Shown in pieces: positions 8,660-17,463 of a stretch of DNA of 64,000 bases. Positions within the stretch are counted from its first letter, which is position 1, and each line of letters opens with the position of its first letter. Source of the DNA: Xanthomonas sontii (lineage in GTDB: Bacteria > Pseudomonadota > Gammaproteobacteria > Xanthomonadales > Xanthomonadaceae); NCBI RefSeq assembly GCF_040529055.1, contig NZ_CP132342.1, positions 1,982,001-2,046,000 on the forward strand, read 5' to 3'. A program made the translations under genes and the position numbers. The notes below the pieces were generated by a model that did no database searches, was not told where the DNA came from, and worked only from the letters and a program-made list of their open reading frames with translations.

Positions 8660-8771
8660 TTCCAAAGGGAACTGAATGGGGTGGGGTTGATCTCGGGCGG
8701 TTGCCGCCCTACAATCCCCGCCCTTTCCCTCATTCGAACGCGTGGCCGCCGCCGGCCCGCCGGGAGCCCGC

Positions 8772-9071
8772 ATGGCCCGCATCACCGTAGAAGATTGCCT
8801 GGAAGTCGTTAACAACCGTTTCGAACTGGTCATGATGGCGTCCAAGCGCGCCCGCCAGCTCGCCAACGGCGTGCAGGCCACCCTCGACAACACCGAGTCG
8901 GCCGACAAGCCGACCGTGCTGGCGCTGCGCGAGATCGCCGCGCGCAAGATCGACAACGCGCTGATCGACGAGGTCGAGAAGGCCGAACGCGAGCGCGCCG
9001 AGCGCGAAGCCCTGGAATGGGCCGCGGCCGAGGTCGTCGCCGACGAGGACATGTCCAAGAACGACGACTGA
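8772..9071 (+). CDS. rpoZ: RNA polymerase omega subunit
   Basis: Small subunit that wraps the beta-prime C-terminus, aids RNA polymerase assembly and forms one ppGpp site. The ATG at 8772 gives 99 residues beginning [20 protein letters not shown], the canonical omega start. Ten codons of open frame precede it and are not likely translated. Conserved region 2 ([10 protein letters not shown]) and region 3 ([16 protein letters not shown]) are clear. An acidic C-terminal tail ([13 protein letters not shown]) is typical of the Xanthomonas group. It lies between gmk and spoT, with a hairpin terminator candidate after it. Confidence 0.97.
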   Translation: MARITVEDCLEVVNNRFELVMMASKRARQLANGVQATLDNTESADKPTVLALREIAARKIDNALIDEVEKAERERAEREALEWAAAEVVADEDMSKNDD

Positions 9072-9102
9072 TCGCGTCCCTGCGTCGCGATCGTCCTGCG
9101 AA

Positions 9103-9131
9103 CAGCCCGCATCCGCGGGCTGTTTCGTTTT
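9103..9131 (+). terminator. Hairpin terminator after rpoZ
   Basis: CAGCCCGC and GCGGGCTG form an 8-bp stem around the loop ATCC (9103-9122), followed by a T-rich stretch (TTTCGTTTT). It may attenuate rather than stop readthrough into spoT, which starts 42 bases on. Confidence 0.7.
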
Positions 9132-9172
9132 GCGGGTTTGCCGTCCACGCGCCGCTGGCATAGTCTTTCCGC

Positions 9173-11344
9173 ATGAACCCAGGCCCTTCTGCCCAGGTCG
9201 CCCACGCCGCGCCATCGTCGGCCGACGAGGCGGTCCCCGACTACGTCCTGCAGCTCGAACGCAGCGCCAGCTATCTGCCGCCTGAGCAGATCCCGCTGCT
9301 GCGCCGCGCCTGGGAGGTCGGTGCGGCCGCGCACGCGGGGCAGACCCGCAAGTCCGGCGAGCCCTACATCACCCATCCGGTGGCGGTGGCCGGGGTGCTG
9401 GCCGAACTGGGCCTGGACGTGGAGGCACTGATCGCCGCGATCCTGCACGACACCATCGAAGACACGCCGCTGACCCGCGCCGAGCTGGCCGCCGAGTTCG
9501 GCGAGGCGGTGGCGGAACTGGTCGACGGCGTCACCAAGCTGGACAAGCTCAAGTTCCGCGACCGCCAGGAAGCGGCCGCCGAGAGCTTCCGCAAGATGCT
9601 GCTGGCGATGTCGCGCGACCTGCGCGTGATCATGATCAAGCTCGCCGATCGCCTGCACAACATGCGTACGCTGGGCGCGCAGAGCGCCGAGGCGCGCAGC
9701 CGCATCGCTCGCGAGACCCTGGAGATCTACGCGCCGATCGCTCAGCGCCTGGGCATGAGCCTGATGAAGTCCGAGCTGCAGAACCTCGGCTTCCGCGCGC
9801 TGCATCCGTGGCGCCACGCGATCATCGAAAAACACATCCGCAGCCAGCCGGTGGTGCGCCGCGAGTCGATGGCGCAGGTGGAAGTGCAGTTGTCGCAGCG
9901 TCTGGCCAAGGAAGGACTGGAGCACCGGCTGGTGAGCCGGATCAAGACGCCGTGGAGCATCTACAACAAGATGCGCGACGAGAACAAATCCTTCGACCAA
10001 GTGATGGATGTGTTCGGCTTCCGCCTGGTGGTGCGCGGCGTGCCCGACTGCTACCACGCGCTGGGCGCGGTGCACGCCACCTTCAAGCCGCTGGACGCGC
10101 GCTTCCGCGACTTCATCGCCATTCCCAAGGCCAACGGCTACCAGTCGCTGCATACGGTGCTGTTCGGGCCCTACGGCTCGCCGATCGAGGTGCAGATCCG
10201 CACCGAGGAAATGGACCTGATCGCCGAACGCGGCGTCGCCGCGCACTGGACCTACAAGTTCGGCGGCGATTCGCCCAACAGCGCGCAGAGCCGCGCGCAT
10301 GCGTGGATCGTCGAGCTGATCGAATCGCAGCGCGCCGCCGGCTCGTCGCTGGAGTTCCTGGACAACGTCAAGGTCGACCTGTTCCCGGACGAGGTCTACC
10401 TGTTCACCCCCAAGGGCAAGATCCTGGCGCTGCCGCGCAACTCCACCGCGCTGGACTTCGCCTATGCGGTGCATACCGACGTCGGCAACCGCGCGGTGGC
10501 CTCGCGCGTGGACAAGAAGCTGGTGCCGTTGCGCACCAAGCTGGTCAGCGGACAGACGGTGGAAGTGATCACCGCGCGCTCGGCCACGCCCAAGCCGCAG
10601 TGGCTGGAGTTCGTGGTCAGCAGCAAGGCGCGCACCGCGATCCGCCACCAGCTCAAGCAGCTCGAACACGAGGACGCGGTGCAGCTCGGCCATCGCATGC
10701 TCGATCGCGCACTGGAGGCGATGGACAGCTCGCTGGAGCGGCTGCCCAAGGGGCGCCTTGATTCGTTCCTCAGCGAGCACCGCTACCCGCGCCTGGAGGC
10801 GTTGCTGGCCGACGTGGCGTTGGGCAACTGGATGCCCAACCAGGCGGCGCAGGCGCTGATGGCGTATGCCGAACTGCGCGGCGGCGGGCATTCCAAGCAC
10901 TCGCAGGAAAAGATCCTGATCAACGGCACCGAGCGCGGCGTGGTCAGCTTCGCCAACTGCTGCCAGCCGATTCCCGGCGACGAGATCATGGGCTACCACA
11001 CCGCCGGCAAGGGCATCGTGGTGCATCGGCTGGACTGTCCGAACCTGGCCGAACTGCGCAAGTCGCCCGAGCGCTGGGTGCCGATCGGCTGGGATACCAG
11101 CGTCATCGGCGACTACGACACCGCGCTGGTGGTGGACGTGGAGAACCGCACCGGCGTGCTGGCGCAGCTGGCGGCGGCGATCGCGCAGAGCCAGTCCAAC
11201 ATCGAGCGCGTCGACTACCTGGACCGCGACTTCAACGCCGCGGTGCTGCGCTTCAACATCCAGGTGCGCGACCGTAACCACCTGGCCGAAGTGATGCGCC
11301 GGCTGCGGCGCTTGAATGCGGTGCAGAGCGTGCGCCGCCAGTAG
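9173..11344 (+). CDS. spoT: Bifunctional (p)ppGpp synthetase/hydrolase
   Basis: Makes and degrades the stringent alarmone (p)ppGpp. The 723-residue product has, in order, an HD hydrolase domain with HDTIED at residues 92-97, the synthetase domain (FGFRLVVRG, RFRDFIAIPKANGYQSLHTV and EVQIRTEEMD at about 284-350), a TGS domain beginning DLFPDEVYLFTPKGKILALP near 402, a helical/zinc-finger region with NCCQPIPGDEIMGY, and a C-terminal ACT domain (ALVVDVENRTGVLAQLAAAI). An intact HDxxED and a conserved synthetase core suggest both activities, as in other Xanthomonads. Synteny with rpoZ and recG is the same as in Escherichia coli, supporting spoT over relA. Confidence 0.96.
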   Translation: MNPGPSAQVAHAAPSSADEAVPDYVLQLERSASYLPPEQIPLLRRAWEVGAAAHAGQTRKSGEPYITHPVAVAGVLAELGLDVEALIAAILHDTIEDTPLTRAELAAEFGEAVAELVDGVTKLDKLKFRDRQEAAAESFRKMLLAMSRDLRVIMIKLADRLHNMRTLGAQSAEARSRIARETLEIYAPIAQRLGMSLMKSELQNLGFRALHPWRHAIIEKHIRSQPVVRRESMAQVEVQLSQRLAKEGLEHRLVSRIKTPWSIYNKMRDENKSFDQVMDVFGFRLVVRGVPDCYHALGAVHATFKPLDARFRDFIAIPKANGYQSLHTVLFGPYGSPIEVQIRTEEMDLIAERGVAAHWTYKFGGDSPNSAQSRAHAWIVELIESQRAAGSSLEFLDNVKVDLFPDEVYLFTPKGKILALPRNSTALDFAYAVHTDVGNRAVASRVDKKLVPLRTKLVSGQTVEVITARSATPKPQWLEFVVSSKARTAIRHQLKQLEHEDAVQLGHRMLDRALEAMDSSLERLPKGRLDSFLSEHRYPRLEALLADVALGNWMPNQAAQALMAYAELRGGGHSKHSQEKILINGTERGVVSFANCCQPIPGDEIMGYHTAGKGIVVHRLDCPNLAELRKSPERWVPIGWDTSVIGDYDTALVVDVENRTGVLAQLAAAIAQSQSNIERVDYLDRDFNAAVLRFNIQVRDRNHLAEVMRRLRRLNAVQSVRRQ

Positions 11345-11373
11345 GCGGTGCCGGGCGGAATGGGTCGGGAGTT

Positions 11374-11459
11374 CTTGTGGGAGGGACTTCAGTCCCGACG
11401 CGTGATGGTGTCAGGCGGCTTTCTGCTTCACTCGTCGTGGCTGAAGCCGCTCTCACAAG
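11374..11459. repeat. REP-like inverted repeat (GGAxxGGCTTCAGxCxCGA family)
   Basis: Arms at 11374-11400 and 11433-11459 pair imperfectly over about 27 bases. The second arm carries the complement of GAGCGGCTTCAGCCACGACG. The same core appears at 34709-34768 and 61380-61439. Located just after spoT, it could act as a terminator or mRNA stabiliser. Confidence 0.65.
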
Positions 11460-11583
11460 GAATGGACTGGGGCTTCGTGCCAGTGCACGTGATCGGGCAT
11501 CGTCCGCGCCGCCTGCCAACGCGGCTGCATGACAGTCGACGCCTGCGAAAAAACGCTTGGTCGCGATCCTGTCACGGTCATGC

Positions 11584-11622
11584 TCCCCAGTCCCCAATCC
11601 CCAATCCCCAATCCCCAATCCC
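11584..11622. repeat. Heptamer tract TCCCCAA, about five units
   Basis: Near-perfect tandem heptamers (TCCCCAG then TCCCCAA repeated) end 51 bases before ridA. The same unit or its complement occurs near 14221, 34637 and 34802, always outside or at the very end of genes. Confidence 0.8.
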
Positions 11623-11673
11623 TAGCCGCGCACGCCAGCTAAACTAGGCGGACATTCTTCCAACGGAGTCGCC

Positions 11674-12057
11674 ATGTCCCGCCAGATCATCCATACCGAC
11701 CGTGCACCGGCCGCGATCGGCCCGTATTCGCAGGCCGTGCGCGCCGGCAACACCGTGTACTTCTCCGGGCAGATCCCGCTGGATCCGGCCACCGGCGAGA
11801 TCGTCGCCGGCGACATCGCCGCGCAGGCGCGGCGCGCGTTCGACAACCTGCAGGCGGTGGCCGAGGCGGCCGGCGGCTCGCTGGACCGCATCGTGCGCCT
11901 GGGGCTGTACCTCACCGACCTGGCGCAGTTCGCGCAGGTCAATGCGGTCATGCAGGACTACTTCCAGGCGCCGTTCCCCGCGCGTTCCACCATCGAAGTC
12001 TCGGCGCTGCCCAAGGGCGCGGGCTTCGAAGTGGACGCGGTGATGGTGCTGGACTGA
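11674..12057 (+). CDS. ridA: RidA family reactive intermediate (enamine/imine) deaminase
   Basis: Hydrolyses reactive 2-aminoacrylate and related enamines to ketoacids and ammonia in the cytoplasm. The 127-residue protein has all family landmarks: IGPYSQAVRAGNTVYFSGQI near the N-terminus, NLQAVAEAAGGSLDRIVR in the middle, and the C-terminal catalytic segment with Arg in FPARSTIEVSALPKGAGFEV. The start has AACGGAG at the right distance. recG begins only 10 bases downstream, so the two are probably co-transcribed. Confidence 0.96.
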   Translation: MSRQIIHTDRAPAAIGPYSQAVRAGNTVYFSGQIPLDPATGEIVAGDIAAQARRAFDNLQAVAEAAGGSLDRIVRLGLYLTDLAQFAQVNAVMQDYFQAPFPARSTIEVSALPKGAGFEVDAVMVLD

Positions 12058-12066
12058 TCCCCCGCC

Positions 12067-14214
12067 GTGCCGCGCGTGCAGGTTCCGGCGCCGGCGCTGT
12101 CGGCGGCAGGCGAGGCGCCGCTGACCACGCTGCCCGGCGTCGGTCCCAAGCTGGCGGAGAAATTCGCCGCGCGCGGCCTGTCCACCCTGCAGGACCTGTG
12201 GCTGCACCTGCCGCTGCGCTATGAGGATCGCACCCGCCTGACCACGGTGGCGGCGCTGCAGCCGGGCGTGCCGGCGCAGGTCGAGGGGCGGGTGCAGGCG
12301 GTGGACCGCGGCTTCCGCTACCGGCCGATGCTGCGCGTGGCCGTGGCCGACGAGTCGCGCGGCACCCTGGTGCTGCGCTTCTTCCAGTTCCGTGCCGCGC
12401 AGGCGGCGCAGTTCGCGGTCGGCGCGCGCTTGCGCGCCTTCGGCACGCCCAAGCCGGGCCAGCACGGGCTGGAGTTCGTGCATCCCAGCTACCAGATCCT
12501 CGGCGAGGGCGACGATGCGGCGCTGGGCGATCGCCTGGATCCGGTGTACCCGGCGGTGGAGGGCGTCGGTCCGGCGACCGTGCGTCGGCTGATCGGCCAG
12601 GCGCTGGACCGGCTGCCGGAGGAGGCGGCACTGGAACTGCTGCCGGCGTCGCTGCTGAGCGAACTTGGCCTGCCGTCGCTGCGCAGCGCGTTGCTGGTCG
12701 CGCATCGGCCGCCGCCGCAGGCCGACCTGGCCGCGCTCGCCGCCGGCCTGCATCCGGCGCAGCAGCGCCTGGCGCTGGAGGAACTGCTCGCGCATCACCT
12801 GAGCCTGCGCCGCCAGCGCATCGCCATGCAGTGCCAGCCGGCACCGTCGCTGCGCGGCCGCGGACTGCTGGCCAAGCGCCTGCAGCAGTCGCTGCCGTTC
12901 CAACTGACCGGCGCACAGCAACGCGTGTTCGCGCAGATCCGCGCCGACCTGGAGCGGCCGGCGCCGATGCTGCGGCTGGTGCAGGGCGACGTCGGCAGCG
13001 GCAAGACCGTGGTCGCCGCGCTGGCGGCGATGCTGGCGGTGGACAAGCGCAAGCAGGCGGCGCTGGCGGCGCCCACCGAACTGCTTGCCGAACAGCATCT
13101 GGCCAACCTGCGCGGTTGGCTGGAGCCGCTGGGCGTGCGCGTGGCCTGGCTGGCCGGCAAGGTCACCGGCAAGGCGCGCAGCGCCACCTTGGCGCAGATC
13201 GCCTCGGGCGAGGCGCAGGTGGTGGTCGGCACGCACGCGCTGATGCAGGAGGCGGTGCGCTTCCACGACCTGGCCCTGGCCATCGTCGACGAGCAGCACC
13301 GCTTCGGCGTGCACCAGCGCCTGGCGCTGCGCGACAAGGGTGCTTCCGGTGCGGGCGTGCCGCATCAACTGGTGATGACCGCCACGCCGATCCCGCGCAC
13401 CCTGGCGATGGCCGCCTATGCCGATCTGGACGTCTCCTCCATCGACGAACTGCCGCCGGGGCGCACGCCGGTGCAGACCATCGTGCTCAACGCCGAGCGC
13501 CGTCCGGAACTGGTGCAGCGCATCCGCGTGGCCTGCGCCGAAGGACGTCAGGCCTATTGGGTCTGCACCCTGATCGAAGAGGCCGAGGACAACGAGAAGT
13601 CCGCGCAAGGCGGCGCCGGCAACCGGCTCGAGGCCAGCGCCGCGCAGGCCACCTTCGAAGCGTTGTCGGCGCAGTTGCCGGAACTGCGCGTGGGCATGGT
13701 CCACGGACGCATGAAGCCGGCGGAGAAACAGGCGGCGATGCGCGCGTTCAAGCAGGGCGAGATCGACCTGCTGGTCGCCACCACGGTCATCGAGGTCGGC
13801 GTGGACGTGCCCAATGCCTCGCTGATGATCATCGAGAACGCCGAGCGCCTCGGCCTGGCGCAGTTGCACCAGTTGCGCGGCCGGGTCGGGCGCGGCGCGG
13901 CGGCGTCGAGCTGCGTGCTCATGTACCAGGCGCCGCTGTCGGCGATGGCGCGGCAGCGCCTGGAAACCATGCGCCAGACCAACGACGGCTTCGTCATCGC
14001 CGAGAAGGACCTGGAACTGCGCGGTCCCGGCGAACTGCTCGGCACCCGCCAGACCGGCCTGGCCGCGTTCCGCGTGGCCGACCTGGCCCGCGACGCCGGC
14101 CTGCTGCCGCGCGTGCACGCGCTGGCCGACCGGCTGCTGGAGGAAGCGCCGGTCCTGGCCGACCGCATCGTCGCGCGCTGGGTCGGTGGGGCGGTGCGGT
14201 TTGCCGCGGCCTGA
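12067..14214 (+). CDS. recG: ATP-dependent DNA helicase RecG
   Basis: Branch-migrating helicase that regresses stalled forks and processes R-loops and Holliday junctions. The 715-residue product has an N-terminal helix-hairpin motif (LPGVGPKLAEKFAARGL), the wedge OB-fold region at about 60-160, helicase motif I GDVGSGKT near residue 308, a DEQH box (VDEQHRFG) near 408, ATPIPRT near 439, and motifs V-VI in the C-terminal helicase lobe (TTVIEVGVDVPNA and QLRGRVGRG). The start is a GTG, 10 bases after ridA. Length and motif order are standard for RecG. Confidence 0.96.
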   Translation: MPRVQVPAPALSAAGEAPLTTLPGVGPKLAEKFAARGLSTLQDLWLHLPLRYEDRTRLTTVAALQPGVPAQVEGRVQAVDRGFRYRPMLRVAVADESRGTLVLRFFQFRAAQAAQFAVGARLRAFGTPKPGQHGLEFVHPSYQILGEGDDAALGDRLDPVYPAVEGVGPATVRRLIGQALDRLPEEAALELLPASLLSELGLPSLRSALLVAHRPPPQADLAALAAGLHPAQQRLALEELLAHHLSLRRQRIAMQCQPAPSLRGRGLLAKRLQQSLPFQLTGAQQRVFAQIRADLERPAPMLRLVQGDVGSGKTVVAALAAMLAVDKRKQAALAAPTELLAEQHLANLRGWLEPLGVRVAWLAGKVTGKARSATLAQIASGEAQVVVGTHALMQEAVRFHDLALAIVDEQHRFGVHQRLALRDKGASGAGVPHQLVMTATPIPRTLAMAAYADLDVSSIDELPPGRTPVQTIVLNAERRPELVQRIRVACAEGRQAYWVCTLIEEAEDNEKSAQGGAGNRLEASAAQATFEALSAQLPELRVGMVHGRMKPAEKQAAMRAFKQGEIDLLVATTVIEVGVDVPNASLMIIENAERLGLAQLHQLRGRVGRGAAASSCVLMYQAPLSAMARQRLETMRQTNDGFVIAEKDLELRGPGELLGTRQTGLAAFRVADLARDAGLLPRVHALADRLLEEAPVLADRIVARWVGGAVRFAAA

Positions 14215-14220
14215 GGGGCT

Positions 14221-14308
14221 GGGATTCGGCATTGGGGATGACCAGCCATTCGGCTGTTGAAAGCGGGGATTCGTAAAGCGACCGGCCCGGCTGCCCCTGC
14301 GAATCCCC
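14221..14308. repeat. Intergenic GGGATTC/GGGATTG repeats with an inverted pair
   Basis: GGGATTCGGCATTGGGGAT at 14221-14239 is followed by an inverted pair, GGGGATTCG (14265-14273) and CGAATCCCC (14300-14308), spaced by 26 bases. The unit is that of the heptamer tracts near 11584 and 34637. It lies between the convergently unrelated recG end and the nucleoside hydrolase start. Confidence 0.6.
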
Positions 14309-14379
14309 ACTCCCCACTCCTTCCCATGCCTGCGCCGCAGTGCCAGACTCGGCGGCCGAATGGACGAGCGAAGCGACGC

Positions 14380-15318
14380 ATGAGCGACAAGATTCCCCTG
14401 TTGATCGATACCGACCCCGGCGTGGACGATGCGCTGGCGCTGCTGATGGCGTTCGCCGATCCGCGCCACGAGGTGGTCGGGCTGACCATCGCCGCCGGCA
14501 ACGTCGGCCTGCGCCACACCGTGCGCAACGCGCTGAAACTGTGCGAAGTGGCCGGGCGCGAGGATGTGCCGGTGTTCGCCGGTTGCGCCGATCCGCTGCT
14601 GCACCCGTCGGTGGACGCCGGGCACGTGCACGGTCAGGACGGTTTCGGCGACGTCGACCTGCCGCCGGCCGCGCGCGGCGCCGAGGCCGAGCATGCCGCG
14701 CTGGCGATCCTGCGCCTGTCGCACCAGTACGCCGGGCGCCTGCTGCTGGTCGCGCTGGGGCCGCTGACCAACATCGCGCTGGCGCTGAAGCTGGACCCAA
14801 CCCTGCCGCAGCGCGTCGGCCGCTTCCTGGTGATGGGCGGGGCGATCACCTGCCACGGCAACATCACCCCGGCCGCCGAGTTCAACATCGCCTTCGACCC
14901 GGAAGCCGCGCACATCGTGTTCAAGGCGTTCCCGCACATCGAAGTGGCGGATTGGGAGGCGACCGTGGCGCACGGCCTGCCGCACCGCGAGGTCGAGCAG
15001 TGGCTGGCGGTGGATGCGCCCAAGGCGCGCTTCTACGAACTGATCTCGCGCAAGACCCGGCTGTGGTCGGAAGACGCCCGCGGTGAGCACTGGTATGCCG
15101 CCGACGCGCTGGCGATGGCCTGGGCGCTGCAGCCCGACGGCGCCGAGGAGGTGCAGGCGCGCCCGATGCAGATCGAGCTGTCCGGGGTGCATACCCGCGG
15201 CGCCACCCTGGTCGACTGGAACCGCCAGCTGGGCCTGCCGGACAACGCGACCATGCTCATCCGCTACGACCACGCCCGCTTCCTGGGCCTGGCCCGCGCG
15301 GCGGTCGGCGCCGGCTGA
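14380..15318 (+). CDS. Inosine-uridine preferring nucleoside hydrolase family protein
   Basis: Cleaves the N-glycosidic bond of ribonucleosides to give free base and ribose, serving salvage. The ATG at 14380 gives 312 residues beginning MSDKIPLLIDTDPGVDDALA. The DTDPGVDD motif at residues 10-17 supplies the calcium-binding aspartates. Further family signatures are LVALGPLTNIALAL, the GG(A/x)ITCHGNITPAAEFNI segment (ribose binding) and a late DALAMAWAL stretch with the last metal Asp. An earlier in-frame start at 14257 would read through repeat sequence and is rejected. Substrate preference cannot be told from the sequence. Confidence 0.92.
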   Translation: MSDKIPLLIDTDPGVDDALALLMAFADPRHEVVGLTIAAGNVGLRHTVRNALKLCEVAGREDVPVFAGCADPLLHPSVDAGHVHGQDGFGDVDLPPAARGAEAEHAALAILRLSHQYAGRLLLVALGPLTNIALALKLDPTLPQRVGRFLVMGGAITCHGNITPAAEFNIAFDPEAAHIVFKAFPHIEVADWEATVAHGLPHREVEQWLAVDAPKARFYELISRKTRLWSEDARGEHWYAADALAMAWALQPDGAEEVQARPMQIELSGVHTRGATLVDWNRQLGLPDNATMLIRYDHARFLGLARAAVGAG

Positions 15319-15402
15319 GCCTGGCGGTCCCGCCCGGCTCCGGGCGGGACCCCAGTGGTAGAACAGCCGCGAGCCGTCACCTCACTTGCCTTCACGTAAA
15401 CG

Positions 15403-15432
15403 TTGCGTGCAGGGCGGCAGGGCTGTTATAGT
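15403..15432 (+). promoter_or_regulatory. Candidate promoter for rpmE2
   Basis: TTGCGT (15403-15408) and TATAGT (15427-15432) are separated by 18 bases and lie 38 bases ahead of the rpmE2 ATG. The -10 overlaps TGTTATA, which resembles a Zur half-site; no full palindrome is visible. Confidence 0.4.
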
Positions 15433-15469
15433 TTCCCTCTTGTCCAGCAGCCACCTACGGTGCGAGCCC

Positions 15470-15712
15470 ATGAAGGCCGACATCCATCCCCAGTACCGCG
15501 ACGTCGTGTTCCACGATGTCACCTCCGATTTCAAGATCCTGACCCGTTCGACCATGTCCTCGAAAGAGACGGTCAAGTGGGAGGACGGCGAAGAGTATCC
15601 GCTGATCAAGGTCGAAATCTCCTCGGCTTCGCACCCGTTCTACACGGGCAAGCACAAGGTCATCGACACCAGCGGCCGCATCGACAAGTTCCAGAAGCGC
15701 TACGCGCGCTGA
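15470..15712 (+). CDS. rpmE2: 50S ribosomal protein L31 type B
   Basis: Large-subunit ribosomal protein, 80 residues from ATG 15470 ([17 protein letters not shown]). It has no Cys at all, so it lacks the zinc-binding CxxC pair of L31 type A. It carries the type-B features [17 protein letters not shown] and [20 protein letters not shown]. Type-B copies usually replace zinc-containing L31 when zinc is short. A 10-codon-plus upstream extension of the open frame has no ribosome-binding support. A clear terminator follows. Confidence 0.95.
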   Translation: MKADIHPQYRDVVFHDVTSDFKILTRSTMSSKETVKWEDGEEYPLIKVEISSASHPFYTGKHKVIDTSGRIDKFQKRYAR

Positions 15713-15739
15713 TCGGAACCGTCGAACGGATGTAGAGCG

Positions 15740-15764
15740 ACGGCCGCTTGCGCGGCCGTTTTGC
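15740..15764 (+). terminator. Rho-independent terminator after rpmE2
   Basis: ACGGCCGC and GCGGCCGT pair over 8 bp around TTGC, followed by TTTGCT. It begins 27 bases after the rpmE2 stop. Confidence 0.75.
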
Positions 15765-15903
15765 TATCCGCCACATCCTGTCTTCCCGGCGTTGACGCGC
15801 CGGTGTCATCCTTCCGTGAAAGTGCGGCGAGGATGCAACGCTGTGTCGCTTTCCTGCCGCCATCGTGCAGCATGAGGGGTGAGCGACGACGCAAATGCTG
15901 CTG

Positions 15904-15912
15904 TGCGATAAT
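15904..15912 (+). promoter_or_regulatory. Candidate extended -10 promoter for gltA
   Basis: TGCGATAAT fits an extended -10 (TGn plus GATAAT) 91 bases ahead of the gltA GTG. No good -35 is visible at 16-18 bases. Confidence 0.35.
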
Positions 15913-16002
15913 GGCGCGATCCGTGGCGATTGCCGTGGACTTCCTTCACGCGTCTGTTCGCAACGTAATCGGACAGGCGCCTTCCATCGAGGAGCGCACA
16001 CT

Positions 16003-17292
16003 GTGTCCGATCTTGATCAGGTCACGTTGAACGCCGGCGACAAGTCGGTCGTTCTTCCGGTACTCAAGCCCACCCTGGGCAACGATTGCGTCGACATTTC
16101 CAAGTTGACCAAGGAGACCGGTCTCTTCACCTACGACTCGGGCTTCACCGCGACCGCCAGCTGCAAGTCGGCGATCACCTACATCGACGGCGACAACGGC
16201 GTGCTGCTGTACCGCGGCTACCCGATCGAGCAACTGGCCGAGAAGTCCAACTTCCTCGAAGTGGCCTATCTGCTGATGAACGGCGAGCTGCCCACCGCCG
16301 ACGAATTCAAGAAGTTCGACCACGAAGTGACGCATCACACGATGATGCACGAGTCGCTGAAGAACTTCCTCGGCGGCTTCCGCCACGACGCGCACCCGAT
16401 GGCGATGATGGCCGGTACCGTGGCCTCGCTGTCGGCGTTCTACCACGACACCCTCGACCTCAACGATCCGGAACAGCGCCGCCTGGCCGCGATCCGCCTG
16501 ATCGCCAAGGTGCCGACGATCGCCGCCGCCGCCTACCGCTACTCCATCGGCTGGCCGATCCGCTACCCGCGCAACAACCTCGGCTATGTCGAGCGCTTCC
16601 TGCACATGATGTTCGAGGTGCCGAGCGAGCAGTTGCAGATGAATCCGGTCGTGGCCAAGGCCCTGGACCTGCTGTTCATCCTGCACGCCGATCACGAGCA
16701 GAATGCCTCGACCTCGACCGTGCGTCTGGTCGGTTCCACCGGCGCCAATCCGTACGCCTCGGTCGCCGCGGGCATCACCGCGCTGTGGGGCCCGGCGCAC
16801 GGTGGCGCCAACGAAGCCGTGCTGAAGATGCTGGAAGAGATCGGCACCGCCGACAACGTCGAGAGCGCCGTGGCCAAGGCCAAGGACAAGAACTCGAGCT
16901 TCCGCCTGATGGGCTTCGGCCACCGCGTGTACAAGAACTTCGACCCGCGCGCGAAGATCATCCGCGAGATGACCCACAAGGTGCTGGGCGAGCTGGGCGT
17001 CAACGACCCGCTGCTGGAAGTGGCGCTGAAGCTGGAAGAGGCCGCGCTGAAGGACGACTACTTCGTGCAGCGCAAGCTGTACCCGAACGTCGACTTCTAC
17101 TCGGGCATCATCTACAAGGCGCTGAACATTCCGGTGGAGATGTTCACCGTGATGTTCGCCATTGCCCGCACCGCTGGCTGGGTCTCGCATTGGCTGGAGC
17201 AGCAGGTCGACCCGGAAATGAAGATCGGCCGTCCGCGCCAGATCTACACCGGCTACGACAAGCGCGACTACACCAGCGCCGACAAGCGCTGA
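16003..17292 (+). CDS. gltA: Citrate synthase
   Basis: Condenses acetyl-CoA and oxaloacetate to citrate, the entry step of the TCA cycle. Starting from GTG 16003 ([20 protein letters not shown]) the product has 429 residues, matching the type II hexameric enzymes of Gram-negatives. Active-site regions are clear: [31 protein letters not shown] with the catalytic His, [16 protein letters not shown], and the late [11 protein letters not shown] segment with the catalytic Asp. In-frame codons upstream to 15895 overlap the promoter region and are not used. A strong terminator follows at once. Confidence 0.97.
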   Translation: MSDLDQVTLNAGDKSVVLPVLKPTLGNDCVDISKLTKETGLFTYDSGFTATASCKSAITYIDGDNGVLLYRGYPIEQLAEKSNFLEVAYLLMNGELPTADEFKKFDHEVTHHTMMHESLKNFLGGFRHDAHPMAMMAGTVASLSAFYHDTLDLNDPEQRRLAAIRLIAKVPTIAAAAYRYSIGWPIRYPRNNLGYVERFLHMMFEVPSEQLQMNPVVAKALDLLFILHADHEQNASTSTVRLVGSTGANPYASVAAGITALWGPAHGGANEAVLKMLEEIGTADNVESAVAKAKDKNSSFRLMGFGHRVYKNFDPRAKIIREMTHKVLGELGVNDPLLEVALKLEEAALKDDYFVQRKLYPNVDFYSGIIYKALNIPVEMFTVMFAIARTAGWVSHWLEQQVDPEMKIGRPRQIYTGYDKRDYTSADKR

Positions 17293-17316
17293 TCGATCGC
17301 CGTCAAGGCTGTCCGG

Positions 17317-17345
17317 AACGCCCCGCCTCGCGGGGCGTTTTTCGT
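17317..17345 (+). terminator. Rho-independent terminator after gltA
   Basis: A perfect 10-bp stem (AACGCCCCGC with GCGGGGCGTT, loop CTC) is followed by TTTTCGTTT. It starts 25 bases after the gltA stop. Confidence 0.85.
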
Positions 17346-17463
17346 TTGTGGCGGGGTCGAAGCGGGGAGGGAGATTGGCAGCAGCCTGTCGCGCCGCTGC
17401 AGGCCGCGGCACGGGCGCCAGCCAGCGGCGCGGCGCCCACGACATGCTGACGCGGCGGTCCGC

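Larger units (their letters stand above)
11345..11673. other. 329-base intergenic region between spoT and ridA, made mostly of repeats
   Basis: No gene is visible. The interval holds a REP-like inverted repeat just after spoT (11374-11459) and a TCCCCAA heptamer tract near ridA (11584-11622). The ridA ribosome-binding site (AACGGAG) follows the tract. Between the repeats I see no further structure. Confidence 0.6.

Noticed and set aside
7793..11281. Very long minus-strand open frame opposite gmk, rpoZ and spoT
   Set aside because: Shadow frame; His/Arg/Ala-rich composition, and the plus strand carries clearly recognised genes.
11584..11622. Heptamer tract as CRISPR or telomere-like array
   Set aside because: Seven-base units without spacers, dispersed at gene ends; a simple intergenic repeat.
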